A DNA stretch of 7,389 nt from Burkholderiales bacterium (GTDB lineage Bacteria > Pseudomonadota > Gammaproteobacteria > Burkholderiales > Burkholderiaceae_C): assembly GCA_005789685.1 (NCBI GenBank), contig SXXD01000115.1, positions 1 to 7,389 on the forward strand, in the 5' to 3' direction. The notes under the pieces were generated by a model. It did not search any database and was not told the DNA's origin. It saw only the letters and a program-made list of their open reading frames with translations. Each line of letters begins with the position of its first letter. Positions within the stretch are counted from its first letter, which is position 1. The translations under genes were made by a program, and so were the position numbers. Below are positions 1 through 6,325 of this stretch, piece after piece.

Positions 1-231
1 AAAACCGAAGACGTCTTGCCGATTGCTCAAGAGGCATTTCAAATTGGCGCGGCCTGTTTGTGGCAGCAACTTGGGGTAGAAAACAGTGAAGCCAGTGAAT
101 TGTTTCTCACGCATGGCAGGCTTTCTGTCACCAATCGCTGCGTCAAAATTGAACATGCTCGAATTTTTGGCGGGCTCAACTGGGTCGGGGTCAACACTGG
201 CATCATCTCTGCAAAACGTCCCATAGATTGA
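1..231 (+). CDS. C-terminal fragment of an unrecognised protein (5' end outside window)
   Basis: An open frame enters from the left edge in frame 1 and ends at TGA 229-231, giving 76 visible residues. I do not recognise the family. The fragment has a helix-like stretch (EAFQIGAACLWQQLGVE), then a strand-rich end with GRLSVTNRCVKIEHARIFGG and a final NWVGVNTGIISAKRPID. There is no membrane segment. A TTG at 16-18 could serve as a start, but the frame is open to the window edge, so a longer gene is more likely. The stop lies 8 bases before the metY ATG at 240, so the gene probably shares a transcript with the metY-acyl-CoA synthetase-hydratase series. The coding call rests on the open frame and close packing; function is unknown. 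Confidence 0.55.
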   Translation, partial: KTEDVLPIAQEAFQIGAACLWQQLGVENSEASELFLTHGRLSVTNRCVKIEHARIFGGLNWVGVNTGIISAKRPID

Positions 232-239
232 GCCTCAGC

Positions 240-1547
240 ATGAGCGACCACAACTTTCGTCCCGAAACATTGGCCATTCACGCTGGCCAAATTCCCGATG
301 CCGCCACCGGTGCACGCGCCCTGCCCATCTATCAAACCAGCAGCTTTGTGTTTGACAGCGCCGACCATGCAGCCTCTTTGTTCAACCTCCAAACCTTTGG
401 CAATGTTTACTCAAGGCTTAGCAACCCTACCGTTGCCGTGCTGGAAGAACGTGTTGCTGCGCTAGAAGGCGGCAGAGCTGGCGTTGCCTCTGCATCGGGC
501 ATGGCTGCTGAATCGATGGCGCTCATGACCATTTTGCAATCGGGCGATCATGTGGTGGCAGCCAGCGCTTTGTATGGGGGCTCCGTCACTTTACTGGCTG
601 TTAGCTTGGCCAAGTTTGGCATTCAAACCACCTTTGTAGACGCCAGCAAGGCCGATGCCTTTGCGGCTGCCATTCGACCCAATACCCGCGCCATCTTTGC
701 AGAAAGCTTGGGCAATCCGAGCATGTTGGTTTTGGACATTGCAGCCATTGCCGATGTGGCCCATGCGCATGGCCTGCCCCTCATCATTGACAACACAGTA
801 CCCAGTCCGTTTCTATGCAATCCAATTGCATTTGGCGCTGATGTGGTAGTGCACTCAGCTACCAAGTATTTAGCAGGCCATGGCACCACTTTGGGCGGTG
901 TCATTGTAGAAAGCGGCAAGTTTCCCTGGGACAACGGTAAATTTCCGGGCATGACCGAGCCTTCACCGGGCTACCACGGTGTGAAGTTTTATGAAACCTT
1001 TGGCGACTTTGGCTTCACCATGCGCTGTCGCATGGAGTGTCTCAGGGTCTATGGTGCATCCCTCAGTCCCATGAGCGCTTGGCAAATTTTGCAGGGCGTT
1101 GAAACCCTGCCTTTGCGCATGGAAAGGCACTGCAGCAATGCTTTGGCTGTGGCGCAGTTTTTACAAAATGATCCGCGTGTGGCTTGGGTCAATTACCCAG
1201 GCTTGCCAGACCACCCGCAACATGCATTGGTCCAAAAACAAATGCGAGGCGCATCGGGCTTGCTGGCTTTTGGTGTGAAAGGTGGCTTAGAGCAAGGGGT
1301 GAAGTTCATTGAAGCAGCCCGCTTCATGAGCCACTTGGTCAATATTGGCGATACCCGCACCCTCATTAGCCACCCCGCTAGCACCACGCATCGACAACTC
1401 AATGAGGAACAACAATTGGCTGCTGGTGTTGGCCCCGACATGATTCGAATTTCGGTGGGCCTTGAACACATCGATGATATTTTGTGGGACATCGATCAAG
1501 CCTTGAATGCAGCCACCCAAACATCCGTTCATGGAATTTCAAAATGA
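240..1547 (+). CDS. metY: O-acetylhomoserine sulfhydrylase (O-acetylhomoserine aminocarboxypropyltransferase), PLP-dependent
   Basis: The 435-residue cytosolic protein belongs to the Cys/Met metabolism PLP-enzyme family. Enzymes of this type convert O-acetylhomoserine plus sulfide (or methanethiol) to homocysteine (or methionine). Visible features: N-terminal FRPETLAIHAGQ; YSRLSNPT at about 57-64, which supplies the phosphate-binding Tyr and Arg from the neighbouring subunit; SASGMAA at 84-90; the pyridine-nitrogen Asp in IDNT (D184); the Schiff-base lysine K209 in HSATKYLAGHGTTLGG; and SHPASTTHRQL near 377-387. The insert after the lysine (GKFPWDNGKFPGMTEPSPGYHG) and the length near 430 favour MetY over cystathionine gamma-synthase (about 380-400). 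I chose ATG 240 because the protein then begins MSDHNFRPETLA like relatives. A TTG at 228 would add four residues and overlap the preceding stop. No strong Shine-Dalgarno is seen, and translation may be coupled to the upstream gene. The family is secure; the exact acyl-homoserine and thiol substrate is inferred. Confidence 0.92.
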   Translation: MSDHNFRPETLAIHAGQIPDAATGARALPIYQTSSFVFDSADHAASLFNLQTFGNVYSRLSNPTVAVLEERVAALEGGRAGVASASGMAAESMALMTILQSGDHVVAASALYGGSVTLLAVSLAKFGIQTTFVDASKADAFAAAIRPNTRAIFAESLGNPSMLVLDIAAIADVAHAHGLPLIIDNTVPSPFLCNPIAFGADVVVHSATKYLAGHGTTLGGVIVESGKFPWDNGKFPGMTEPSPGYHGVKFYETFGDFGFTMRCRMECLRVYGASLSPMSAWQILQGVETLPLRMERHCSNALAVAQFLQNDPRVAWVNYPGLPDHPQHALVQKQMRGASGLLAFGVKGGLEQGVKFIEAARFMSHLVNIGDTRTLISHPASTTHRQLNEEQQLAAGVGPDMIRISVGLEHIDDILWDIDQALNAATQTSVHGISK

Positions 1548-3184
1548 CCAACATCTTTGATCAAGACCTAGATCCAAATTCAGCCAATTTCACGGCGCTT
1601 TCACCAGTCAGCTTTGTGGAGCGAAGTGCCGAGATCTTTGGCGATTTATGTTCGGTTGTGCATGGACACAGAAAATACACATGGGCCCAAACGCGAGACA
1701 GATCTGCACGGCTTGCCGCTGCGCTTCAATCACTGGGCGTGCAGCGCGGCACCACGGTCAGCGCCATGTTGCCCAACATCCCAGAGATGGTAGAAGTTCA
1801 CTATGCGGTGCCTGCTCTCAATGCTGTGCTCAATCCTCTCAACACCCGGCTTGATGCCGCCCTGATTGCCTGGCAACTCAATCACTGCGAGTGCGCCGTT
1901 CTCATTACAGACCGAGAGTTTGCGCCGGTTATGGGCAAAGCCTTGGATATTTTGAAAACCCAATTTGGCAGGTCCATTGTGGTGGTCGATGTTTGCGACT
2001 CTGAATACACAGGCCCTGGGGAGCAGCTGGGGCAATTTGAATATGAAGCTTGGCTCGCATTGCACGAACCTTTGTCCACATTAGAAGGTCCGCAAAACGA
2101 GTGGGATGCCATTGCCGTCAGCTACACCAGCGGCACCACAGGTGACCCCAAGGGTGTTGTCACGCATCACCGCGGCGCTTACCTGAACGCTGTGAGCAAT
2201 GTAGCCACTTGGACCATGCCGCACTTCCCCACTTATTTATGGACCTTGCCCATGTTCCATTGCACCGGCTGGTGCTTTCCTTGGACGGTGGCCATGCTGG
2301 CCGGCACGCACGTGTGCTTACGCCGCGTCGAAGCTCAGCCCATCTTAGATGCCATGCGCGAACACGGCGTGAATCACTACTGCGCTGCCCCCATCGTTCA
2401 CAGCCTGATCTACAACGCCCCCGAAAGCATGCGCGCTGGCATCAAACAGCAAGTCAGGGGCATGGTGGCAGGCGCCGCGCCACCCGCAGCCATGATTGAA
2501 GGCATGGCCAAAATTGGTTTTGACATCACGCATGTTTATGGCCTGACAGAAGTTTATGGTCCCGCCAGCGTGGCAGTCAAACGAGAATCTTGGGCCCACG
2601 AAAGTCTGACAGAACAAACTCGCTTGAATGGCAGACAAGGTGTGCGGTATGTGCTTCAAGAAGGCATGACTGTCATGGACCCCGAAACCATGGCCGAGTG
2701 CCCTGCCGATGGCACCACCATGGGCGAGATCATGTTCAAGGGCAACATTGTGATGAAGGGCTATTTGAAAAACCCAAGGGCCACCCAAGAGGCATTTTCA
2801 GGTGGCTGGTTTCACACCGGTGACTTGGCCGTGATGGAGCCCGATCGCTATGTAAAAATCAAAGATCGCAGCAAAGACATCATCATCTCAGGCGGTGAAA
2901 ACATCAGCTCTCTCGAAGTAGAAGACGCCCTCTATCGCCACCCCTCTGTGTTGGCGTGCGCAGTGGTTGCCAAACCAGACCCCAAGTGGGGCGAGTCACC
3001 TTTGGCATTTGTAGAGGTCAAATCTGGTGCCACCGTGTCTCAAGCCGAGTTGATAGCGCATTGCAAAAACTTGTTAGCCAGCTACAAAGTGCCCAAAGAA
3101 ATTCGCTTTGAGGAAATTCCAAAAACCTCTACAGGCAAAATACAAAAATTCCAACTGCGCGAACGCGCCAAAAATTCCAACTGA
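1544..3184 (+). CDS. AMP-forming acyl-CoA synthetase (fatty-acid/carboxylate-CoA ligase, DmdB/AlkK-like)
   Basis: The 546-residue protein of the ANL superfamily activates a carboxylic acid to its acyl-AMP and then its CoA thioester. Motifs in order: P-loop-like YTSGTTGDPKGV at 194-205, WTLPMFHCTGW at 233-243, YGLTE (A5) at 332-336, GWFHTGDLAV (A7) at 421-430, hinge and A8 region DRSKDIIISGGENISS at 441-456, and the catalytic A10 lysine K532 in KTSTGKIQK. All are intact and the length is normal. It resembles the branch holding medium-chain and methylmercaptopropionate-CoA ligases and plant acyl-activating enzymes, but substrate cannot be read from sequence. The start ATG 1544 overlaps the metY stop (ATGA), and the first residues (MTNIFDQDLDPNSANFTALSP) fit relatives. 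A longer in-frame start at 1484 would lie inside metY and is unlikely. The overlap implies translational coupling. The hydratase-like gene follows after 18 bases, suggesting work on the same acyl-CoA. Confidence 0.93.
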   Translation: MTNIFDQDLDPNSANFTALSPVSFVERSAEIFGDLCSVVHGHRKYTWAQTRDRSARLAAALQSLGVQRGTTVSAMLPNIPEMVEVHYAVPALNAVLNPLNTRLDAALIAWQLNHCECAVLITDREFAPVMGKALDILKTQFGRSIVVVDVCDSEYTGPGEQLGQFEYEAWLALHEPLSTLEGPQNEWDAIAVSYTSGTTGDPKGVVTHHRGAYLNAVSNVATWTMPHFPTYLWTLPMFHCTGWCFPWTVAMLAGTHVCLRRVEAQPILDAMREHGVNHYCAAPIVHSLIYNAPESMRAGIKQQVRGMVAGAAPPAAMIEGMAKIGFDITHVYGLTEVYGPASVAVKRESWAHESLTEQTRLNGRQGVRYVLQEGMTVMDPETMAECPADGTTMGEIMFKGNIVMKGYLKNPRATQEAFSGGWFHTGDLAVMEPDRYVKIKDRSKDIIISGGENISSLEVEDALYRHPSVLACAVVAKPDPKWGESPLAFVEVKSGATVSQAELIAHCKNLLASYKVPKEIRFEEIPKTSTGKIQKFQLRERAKNSN

Positions 3185-3202
3185 ATTCAAAAGGCAATCA
3201 CC

Positions 3203-3994
3203 ATGACACAAGCAGACGCTCCCTTGGTTCTTCGGCACGACGACGATCGCGGCGTGTGCACCCTCACCTTGAATCGGCCAGCCGCTTTCAACGCTCTGAG
3301 CGAAGAGATGCTCACGGCCTTGCAAAGCGAGCTCGATAATTTGTCCAAAAGCCAGAAGCTGCGGGTACTTGTCATTGCAGCGTCTGGCAAAGCTTTTTGT
3401 GCAGGTCATGACCTAAGGCAAATGCGCGCAGAGCCTTCTATGGATTACTACCAAAAGCTCTTTTCGCAATGCGGTGAAATGATGATGAGCATTCAAAAAT
3501 TGCAAGTACCCGTCATTGCCAAGGTGCAGGGCATTGCCACGGCCGCAGGCTGCCAACTGGTTGCGCAATGCGATTTGGCTGTGGCTTCTTCGGAGGCCAA
3601 GTTTGCGGTTAGCGGTGTCAATTTGGGTCTGTTTTGCGCCACCCCCAGTGTGGCTTTGTCACGCAATGTGTCGCGCAAAGCCGCTTTTGAAATGTTGGTC
3701 ACTGGCGATTTTTTAAACGCCGAAGATGCCTTGAAGCAAGGCTTGATCAATCAAATTGCCTCTCCCGAGCAACTCGACGCCTGCCTAGAGACCTTGCTTG
3801 TCAAAATTCTTTCAAAGCCTCAAGTTGCGCTGGCCATGGGCAAAGAGTTGTTTTACATGCAACTCGAAACTGGCATTGAAAAAGCCTACGAATACGCGTC
3901 TCAAACCATGGCTTGCAACATGATGGACAACTCGGCACTCGAGGGTGTGCAGGCGTTCATAGAAAAACGAAAACCCAGTTGGTCTGCCACTTAG
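3203..3994 (+). CDS. Enoyl-CoA hydratase/isomerase (crotonase) family protein, ECHDC3-like, lacking both classical catalytic glutamates
   Basis: The 263-residue protein has a full-length crotonase fold. It shows LTLNRPAAFNALSEEM at 21-36, the CoA/oxyanion-hole segment GKAFCAGHDLRQM at 62-74, the core VQGIATAAGCQLVAQCDLAVAS at 108-129, VNLGLFCATPSVALSR at 139-154, and TGDFLNAEDALKQGLIN at 167-183. Aligned by eye to rat mitochondrial enoyl-CoA hydratase, catalytic Glu144 is Gln118 and Glu164 is Gly138. Plain hydration by the classical two-glutamate mechanism is therefore doubtful, although CoA binding and the oxyanion hole look intact. The overall pattern matches the ECHDC3-like subgroup, whose chemistry I cannot state. 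The start is ATG 3203, with AAGG at 3191-3194 eight bases upstream. It lies 18 bases after the acyl-CoA synthetase, so probably the same operon. It could be a hydratase variant, an isomerase, a thioesterase-like enzyme or an acyl-CoA-binding protein. Confidence 0.9.
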   Translation: MTQADAPLVLRHDDDRGVCTLTLNRPAAFNALSEEMLTALQSELDNLSKSQKLRVLVIAASGKAFCAGHDLRQMRAEPSMDYYQKLFSQCGEMMMSIQKLQVPVIAKVQGIATAAGCQLVAQCDLAVASSEAKFAVSGVNLGLFCATPSVALSRNVSRKAAFEMLVTGDFLNAEDALKQGLINQIASPEQLDACLETLLVKILSKPQVALAMGKELFYMQLETGIEKAYEYASQTMACNMMDNSALEGVQAFIEKRKPSWSAT

Positions 3995-4014
3995 CAGAAT
4001 TTCGACTTAGCAGA
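3989..4014. repeat. Short direct repeat ACTTAGCAGA x2 at the convergent gene junction
   Basis: The 10-mer ACTTAGCAGA occurs at 3989-3998, including the stop of the hydratase-like gene, and again at 4005-4014, 16 bases later. The second copy runs into the self-complementary GCAGATCTGC at 4010-4019. TCTGC 3983-3987 can also pair with GCAGA 3994-3998 around a 6-base loop. The 28-base gap between convergent stop codons (3995-4022) shows no GC-rich hairpin with a T-run, so no standard intrinsic terminator is visible for either operon. The repeat is probably a small local duplication. Confidence 0.45.
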
Positions 4015-4022
4015 TCTGCCAT

Positions 4023-4343
4023 TCAGGCATTGGCCGCCAAATCTAAAAAGACCCGCCCATTCTCAATTTTGACGGGCCATGCTTTGGCAGGCTCTGTGGC
4101 TGGGCCGCATGCAATGGAGCCATCGCGCACATCAAACAGTGCTTGGTGAAAAGGGCACTCCACAAAGTTGCCCTCGACGAAACCTTCGCAAAGCTTGGCA
4201 TTGCCATGACTGCATTCATTGTTGATCGCAAACACGCCATCATCCACTTTGAAAATAGCGATGTCGAAATTCAGCGGGGTAACAGCAATGCCTGCACCTT
4301 CAAATAAATCAGCCTCAGAGGCTACGTCAATCCAGTTGCTCAT
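4023..4343 (-). CDS. Rieske [2Fe-2S] ferredoxin of an aromatic-ring dioxygenase system (NagAb/NahAb-like)
   Basis: The 106-residue soluble protein is the usual size for dioxygenase Rieske ferredoxins (about 104-108). The cluster ligands are clear: C44-S-H46 and C63-P-F-H66, sixteen residues between H46 and C63, in ECSHGNAKLCEGFVEGNFVECPFHQALFD (read as two parts: ECSHGNAKLCEG and NFVECPFHQALFD). The C-terminal CGPATEPAKAWPVKIENGRVFL is typical of the fold. In such systems the ferredoxin passes single electrons from a flavoprotein reductase to the Rieske cluster of the oxygenase alpha subunit. It is the last gene of the reverse operon and begins 2 bases after the beta-subunit stop. No Shine-Dalgarno is obvious, so translation is probably coupled. 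A small-subunit nitrite reductase (NirD) is also a Rieske protein of this size, but the operon context excludes it. Confidence 0.93.
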   Translation of the reverse strand: MSNWIDVASEADLFEGAGIAVTPLNFDIAIFKVDDGVFAINNECSHGNAKLCEGFVEGNFVECPFHQALFDVRDGSIACGPATEPAKAWPVKIENGRVFLDLAANA

Positions 4344-4345
4344 GT

Positions 4346-4819
4346 TTAGATGGGATAAATGATGGAGTTGGGAATCATCTCACTGTCATAGATGCACAGG
4401 CGCTCTTCAAATTTAAAGCCCTCTGGCGTTTGTACAATGATGTCAAGGTAGCGGCCCACATTGAAAACGGTCGACTCTTTATCGAGCTTGGTGCGAAAAA
4501 CTGCGTAGTTGGCTTCACTGAAAATACGGCCTTGTTCTACTTTGCGCACAACGGGCGCGCCCACCACATGTCGTTGGTAATAGGGGTCATGGAACAAAGT
4601 TTCGGAAATGCCATAGACCCGGTCTTTGAGCATGCCTTTGCTGGTGAGCGACAAAGTGGCCAGAGGAAAACCCCGCTCATGATTCTCGCGAGGCTGAAGT
4701 TTGTAGACACACTTTTCAGTGAAAAATTCTGGCCACAAATCCCATTTTCCGCTGTCAACTGCGCTGGTGTAATCAACATAGAGTTGTTGAATGCCAAACC
4801 AAGTTTGCATGTCCACCAT
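4346..4819 (-). CDS. Ring-hydroxylating oxygenase beta subunit (salicylate 5-hydroxylase small-subunit, NagH-like)
   Basis: The 157-residue protein has the SnoaL/NTF2-like fold of ring-hydroxylating oxygenase beta subunits, which pack with alpha as alpha3beta3 and play a mainly structural role. Diagnostic stretches are the N-terminal helix [20 protein letters not shown] (8-31 region), [19 protein letters not shown] (36-50 region), [17 protein letters not shown], and [16 protein letters not shown]. The PRENHERG and [20 protein letters not shown] stretches are what I recall from the small subunits of salicylate 5-hydroxylase-type enzymes, which are shorter than naphthalene dioxygenase beta (about 194). 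The start at 4819 is supported by GGAGA at 4827-4831. An internal Met three codons later is less well placed. The gene sits 2 bases downstream of alpha and 2 upstream of the ferredoxin. The family is secure; substrate class is inferred. Confidence 0.92.
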   Translation of the reverse strand: MVDMQTWFGIQQLYVDYTSAVDSGKWDLWPEFFTEKCVYKLQPRENHERGFPLATLSLTSKGMLKDRVYGISETLFHDPYYQRHVVGAPVVRKVEQGRIFSEANYAVFRTKLDKESTVFNVGRYLDIIVQTPEGFKFEERLCIYDSEMIPNSIIYPI

Positions 4820-4821
4820 GA

Positions 4822-6075
4822 TCAGTTCTCCATCACTTTGCGCCAGTACTTGTACATGCCGCGGATGAGTGTTTCTGTTACCATGTGCTCTGTTTCTTCA
4901 ACATCGCGCCCACCTAACTCGGCCAAGGTGCGATGCTGCGGTTTGCTTTCAAAGGCTTGTTGAGAAAACTCAATCACTTCACCATCGTCTGCAGACACAA
5001 AGCCGGCCGGCCCAAACAAGTTGGCTTGGCGCAAACGTCGCTCTGTCATCTCTTCTGTGTCGTCTTCAAAGCCAAAATGAGTCCAGACAAAGTCGAATGC
5101 ACCATGGCCGGCGGGCTGAATGTGACGCGTTGATACGCTGTTCACTTGCTGCTGAAAAATAACACTGGGAAACAAAGTCATCATGACCGCGGTTGGCCCG
5201 CCCCACCATGCCTCTGGCACGATGTCTAAGAAGCTAGGGTCGTGCAATTGCATGCTGGCTTTGAAACTGCTCACTTGCGTCACATCGGATGCTTGGCCGG
5301 TGGCTTGCCCCGCAGAACCGCGGGTTGAAATCATGGCCGCATGCCGATGGTGCTCATCCATGCGAAGCTCGCTTTTATTGTCTGCTCGCCAAAGTCCAAA
5401 GGTGACAAACCAAGTGTGCAACAAACCTGGGTGGTAAGGGTCTTTGATGTTCTCTTGCATAAGCTTCCAGTTGCCTGGAATGCGTTGCTTGTTGTAGCCC
5501 AAAATTTTCAATTGGCGACCATTGAACATACGATCAAAGTACTGAAGGATGGTGGGCCCCATGAAGTCCTCCAAGGACTCCACTTCAGGGTCAAAGGAAG
5601 CAAACACCACGCCACCGCGCAAGGCCACTTTCAACGCATTCAAGCCATGATCCTTGGGGTCAAAATCTGCCGGCATGCCGCCATTGACTTTGCCGTCTTG
5701 GCGGACGCCGCGCCTGAAGGGCACACCCTGCAATTTGCCATCCAGCGCATAGCTCCACTGGTGGTAAGGACAGACCAATTCTTTTTTGTTGCCATGGCGC
5801 TCGCGGCAAAATGCCATGCCCCGATGCGCGCACACATTTTCGACCACATGGACATGGCCATCTTGACTCCGCGTCATGATCACAGAGCGCTCACCAATGA
5901 CCGTCCTTTTGAAGTCACCCAGATTGGGGATTTCTGCTTCTAGGCCCACATAACTCCAGTGAGCTTTGTAAAAAAAACGCTCTAGTTCTTTGGCATGCGT
6001 GTCAGGTTGGGTGTAAACAGCAAAAGGAATGCGGCTGGTACCACTGGTCTCCCAGTGAATGGCTTGCTCTTTCAT
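4822..6075 (-). CDS. Rieske non-heme iron oxygenase alpha subunit (salicylate 5-hydroxylase/anthranilate dioxygenase-like, NagG-like)
   Basis: The 417-residue protein is the catalytic subunit of a ring-hydroxylating oxygenase, using O2 and electrons from a ferredoxin to hydroxylate an aromatic substrate. The Rieske cluster ligands are C82-A-H84 ([12 protein letters not shown]) and C102-P-Y-H105 ([10 protein letters not shown]). The mononuclear iron site is [12 protein letters not shown]: bridging Asp D212, ligands H215 and H220. The carboxylate ligand is probably D363 or D364 in the stretch [13 protein letters not shown]. All metal ligands are present and the length is normal. The wording around both sites, especially FRRGV after the Rieske domain and [17 protein letters not shown] after the iron site, resembles salicylate 5-hydroxylase and anthranilate dioxygenase large subunits rather than naphthalene or biphenyl dioxygenases. 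The start at 6075 has GGAG ten bases upstream (6086-6089). It is the first gene of the alpha-beta-ferredoxin operon; the reductase is missing from the window. The exact substrate is inferred only. Confidence 0.93.
   Translation of the reverse strand: MKEQAIHWETSGTSRIPFAVYTQPDTHAKELERFFYKAHWSYVGLEAEIPNLGDFKRTVIGERSVIMTRSQDGHVHVVENVCAHRGMAFCRERHGNKKELVCPYHQWSYALDGKLQGVPFRRGVRQDGKVNGGMPADFDPKDHGLNALKVALRGGVVFASFDPEVESLEDFMGPTILQYFDRMFNGRQLKILGYNKQRIPGNWKLMQENIKDPYHPGLLHTWFVTFGLWRADNKSELRMDEHHRHAAMISTRGSAGQATGQASDVTQVSSFKASMQLHDPSFLDIVPEAWWGGPTAVMMTLFPSVIFQQQVNSVSTRHIQPAGHGAFDFVWTHFGFEDDTEEMTERRLRQANLFGPAGFVSADDGEVIEFSQQAFESKPQHRTLAELGGRDVEETEHMVTETLIRGMYKYWRKVMEN
4827..4831 (-). promoter_or_regulatory. 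Shine-Dalgarno site for the beta subunit
   Basis: On the minus strand GGAGA lies 7 bases upstream of the ATG at 4817-4819, inside the last codons of the alpha gene. It favours this start over the in-frame ATG at 4808-4810. Confidence 0.6.
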
Positions 6076-6197
6076 GGGTTGATGGCTCCGCTTCGATTCA
6101 TGCGCTCATCATGCCACGCCGAGATCGCTTAGTTGACACGGCCATGGCAAGCGTCAAGGTCTTGTGTGGCAAATGAATTTAAGATTAACCTCATTCT

Positions 6198-6212
6198 TTT
6201 CGCATTGCGAAA
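6198..6212. promoter_or_regulatory. Perfect palindrome TTTCGCATTGCGAAA, candidate operator
   Basis: Seven-base arms TTTCGCA and TGCGAAA flank a single T. The inner 13 bases fit the T-N11-A pattern with dyad symmetry that LysR-type regulators bind, and many other dimeric regulators use similar sites. It sits 123 bases before the oxygenase alpha start and 114 before the icd start, a suitable place to control the oxygenase operon. No regulator gene is in the window, so the binding protein is unknown. Confidence 0.45.
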
Positions 6213-6233
6213 TTTGATCTCATTTTTTATCAC

Positions 6234-6256
6234 GACAGCCCCATCAGCGGGCTGTC
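6234..6256. other. Stem-loop (8-bp stem, 7-base loop) in the icd leader/promoter region
   Basis: GACAGCCC 6234-6241 pairs perfectly with GGGCTGTC 6249-6256 around the loop CATCAGC. On the plus strand a short T4 follows 9 bases later, and on the minus strand an A-run follows, so it is not a convincing intrinsic terminator. It could be an operator or a leader structure, or it could insulate the two divergent genes. GGGC 6249-6252 can alternatively pair with GCCC 6259-6262. Confidence 0.4.
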
Positions 6257-6315
6257 AGGCCCTACTTTTAAGATCTAATACTGCATGCATCAATCTCTCA
6301 CGCAGTTATAAAAAC

Positions 6316-6320
6316 GAGGA
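6316..6320 (+). promoter_or_regulatory. Shine-Dalgarno site for icd
   Basis: GAGGA lies 5 bases before the ATG at 6326-6328. It sets the start of the isocitrate dehydrogenase, whose first residues (MANQKSKIIYTLTDEAP) match the family N-terminus. Confidence 0.75.
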
Positions 6321-6325
6321 CGAAA

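Larger units (their letters stand above)
6076..6325. promoter_or_regulatory. Divergent intergenic control region between the oxygenase operon and icd
   Basis: The 250 non-coding bases separate two divergent genes and should hold both promoters. The middle (about 6170-6230) is AT-rich compared with the coding flanks. Visible elements are the palindrome at 6198-6212 and the stem-loop at 6234-6256. A possible but weak icd promoter is CTGTCA 6252-6257 with TAATAC 6276-6281 (18-base spacer). The TTAATCTTAAAT stretch on the minus strand (about 6179-6190) could supply a -10 for the oxygenase operon. Neither promoter is strong by consensus, and I found no open reading frame of note here. Confidence 0.5.

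Noticed and set aside
2345..2788. A 147-codon minus-strand open frame inside the acyl-CoA synthetase
   Set aside because: His/Gly-rich translation typical of the reverse complement of a real gene; the sense strand carries intact ANL motifs.
1544..3994. A complete DMSP demethylation set (DmdB plus DmdD)
   Set aside because: The hydratase-like protein lacks both catalytic glutamates expected of methylthioacryloyl-CoA hydratase, and no DmdA or DmdC homologue is present; only a weak ligase resemblance remains.
4430..4963. A 177-codon plus-strand open frame across the beta/alpha junction
   Set aside because: It is antisense to two well-supported genes and shows no family features.
5341..5943. 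A 200-codon open frame on the plus strand inside the oxygenase alpha gene
   Set aside because: It is antisense to a gene with all Rieske and iron-site motifs; the translation has no recognisable domain and no ribosome-binding context.
6133..6138. Perfect TTGACA -35 hexamer on the plus strand
   Set aside because: No TATAAT-like -10 lies 16-18 bases downstream, and it is almost 190 bases before icd.
6282..6289. TGCATGCA palindrome upstream of icd
   Set aside because: Eight bases of simple alternating self-complementary sequence is readily found by chance and no second element supports it.
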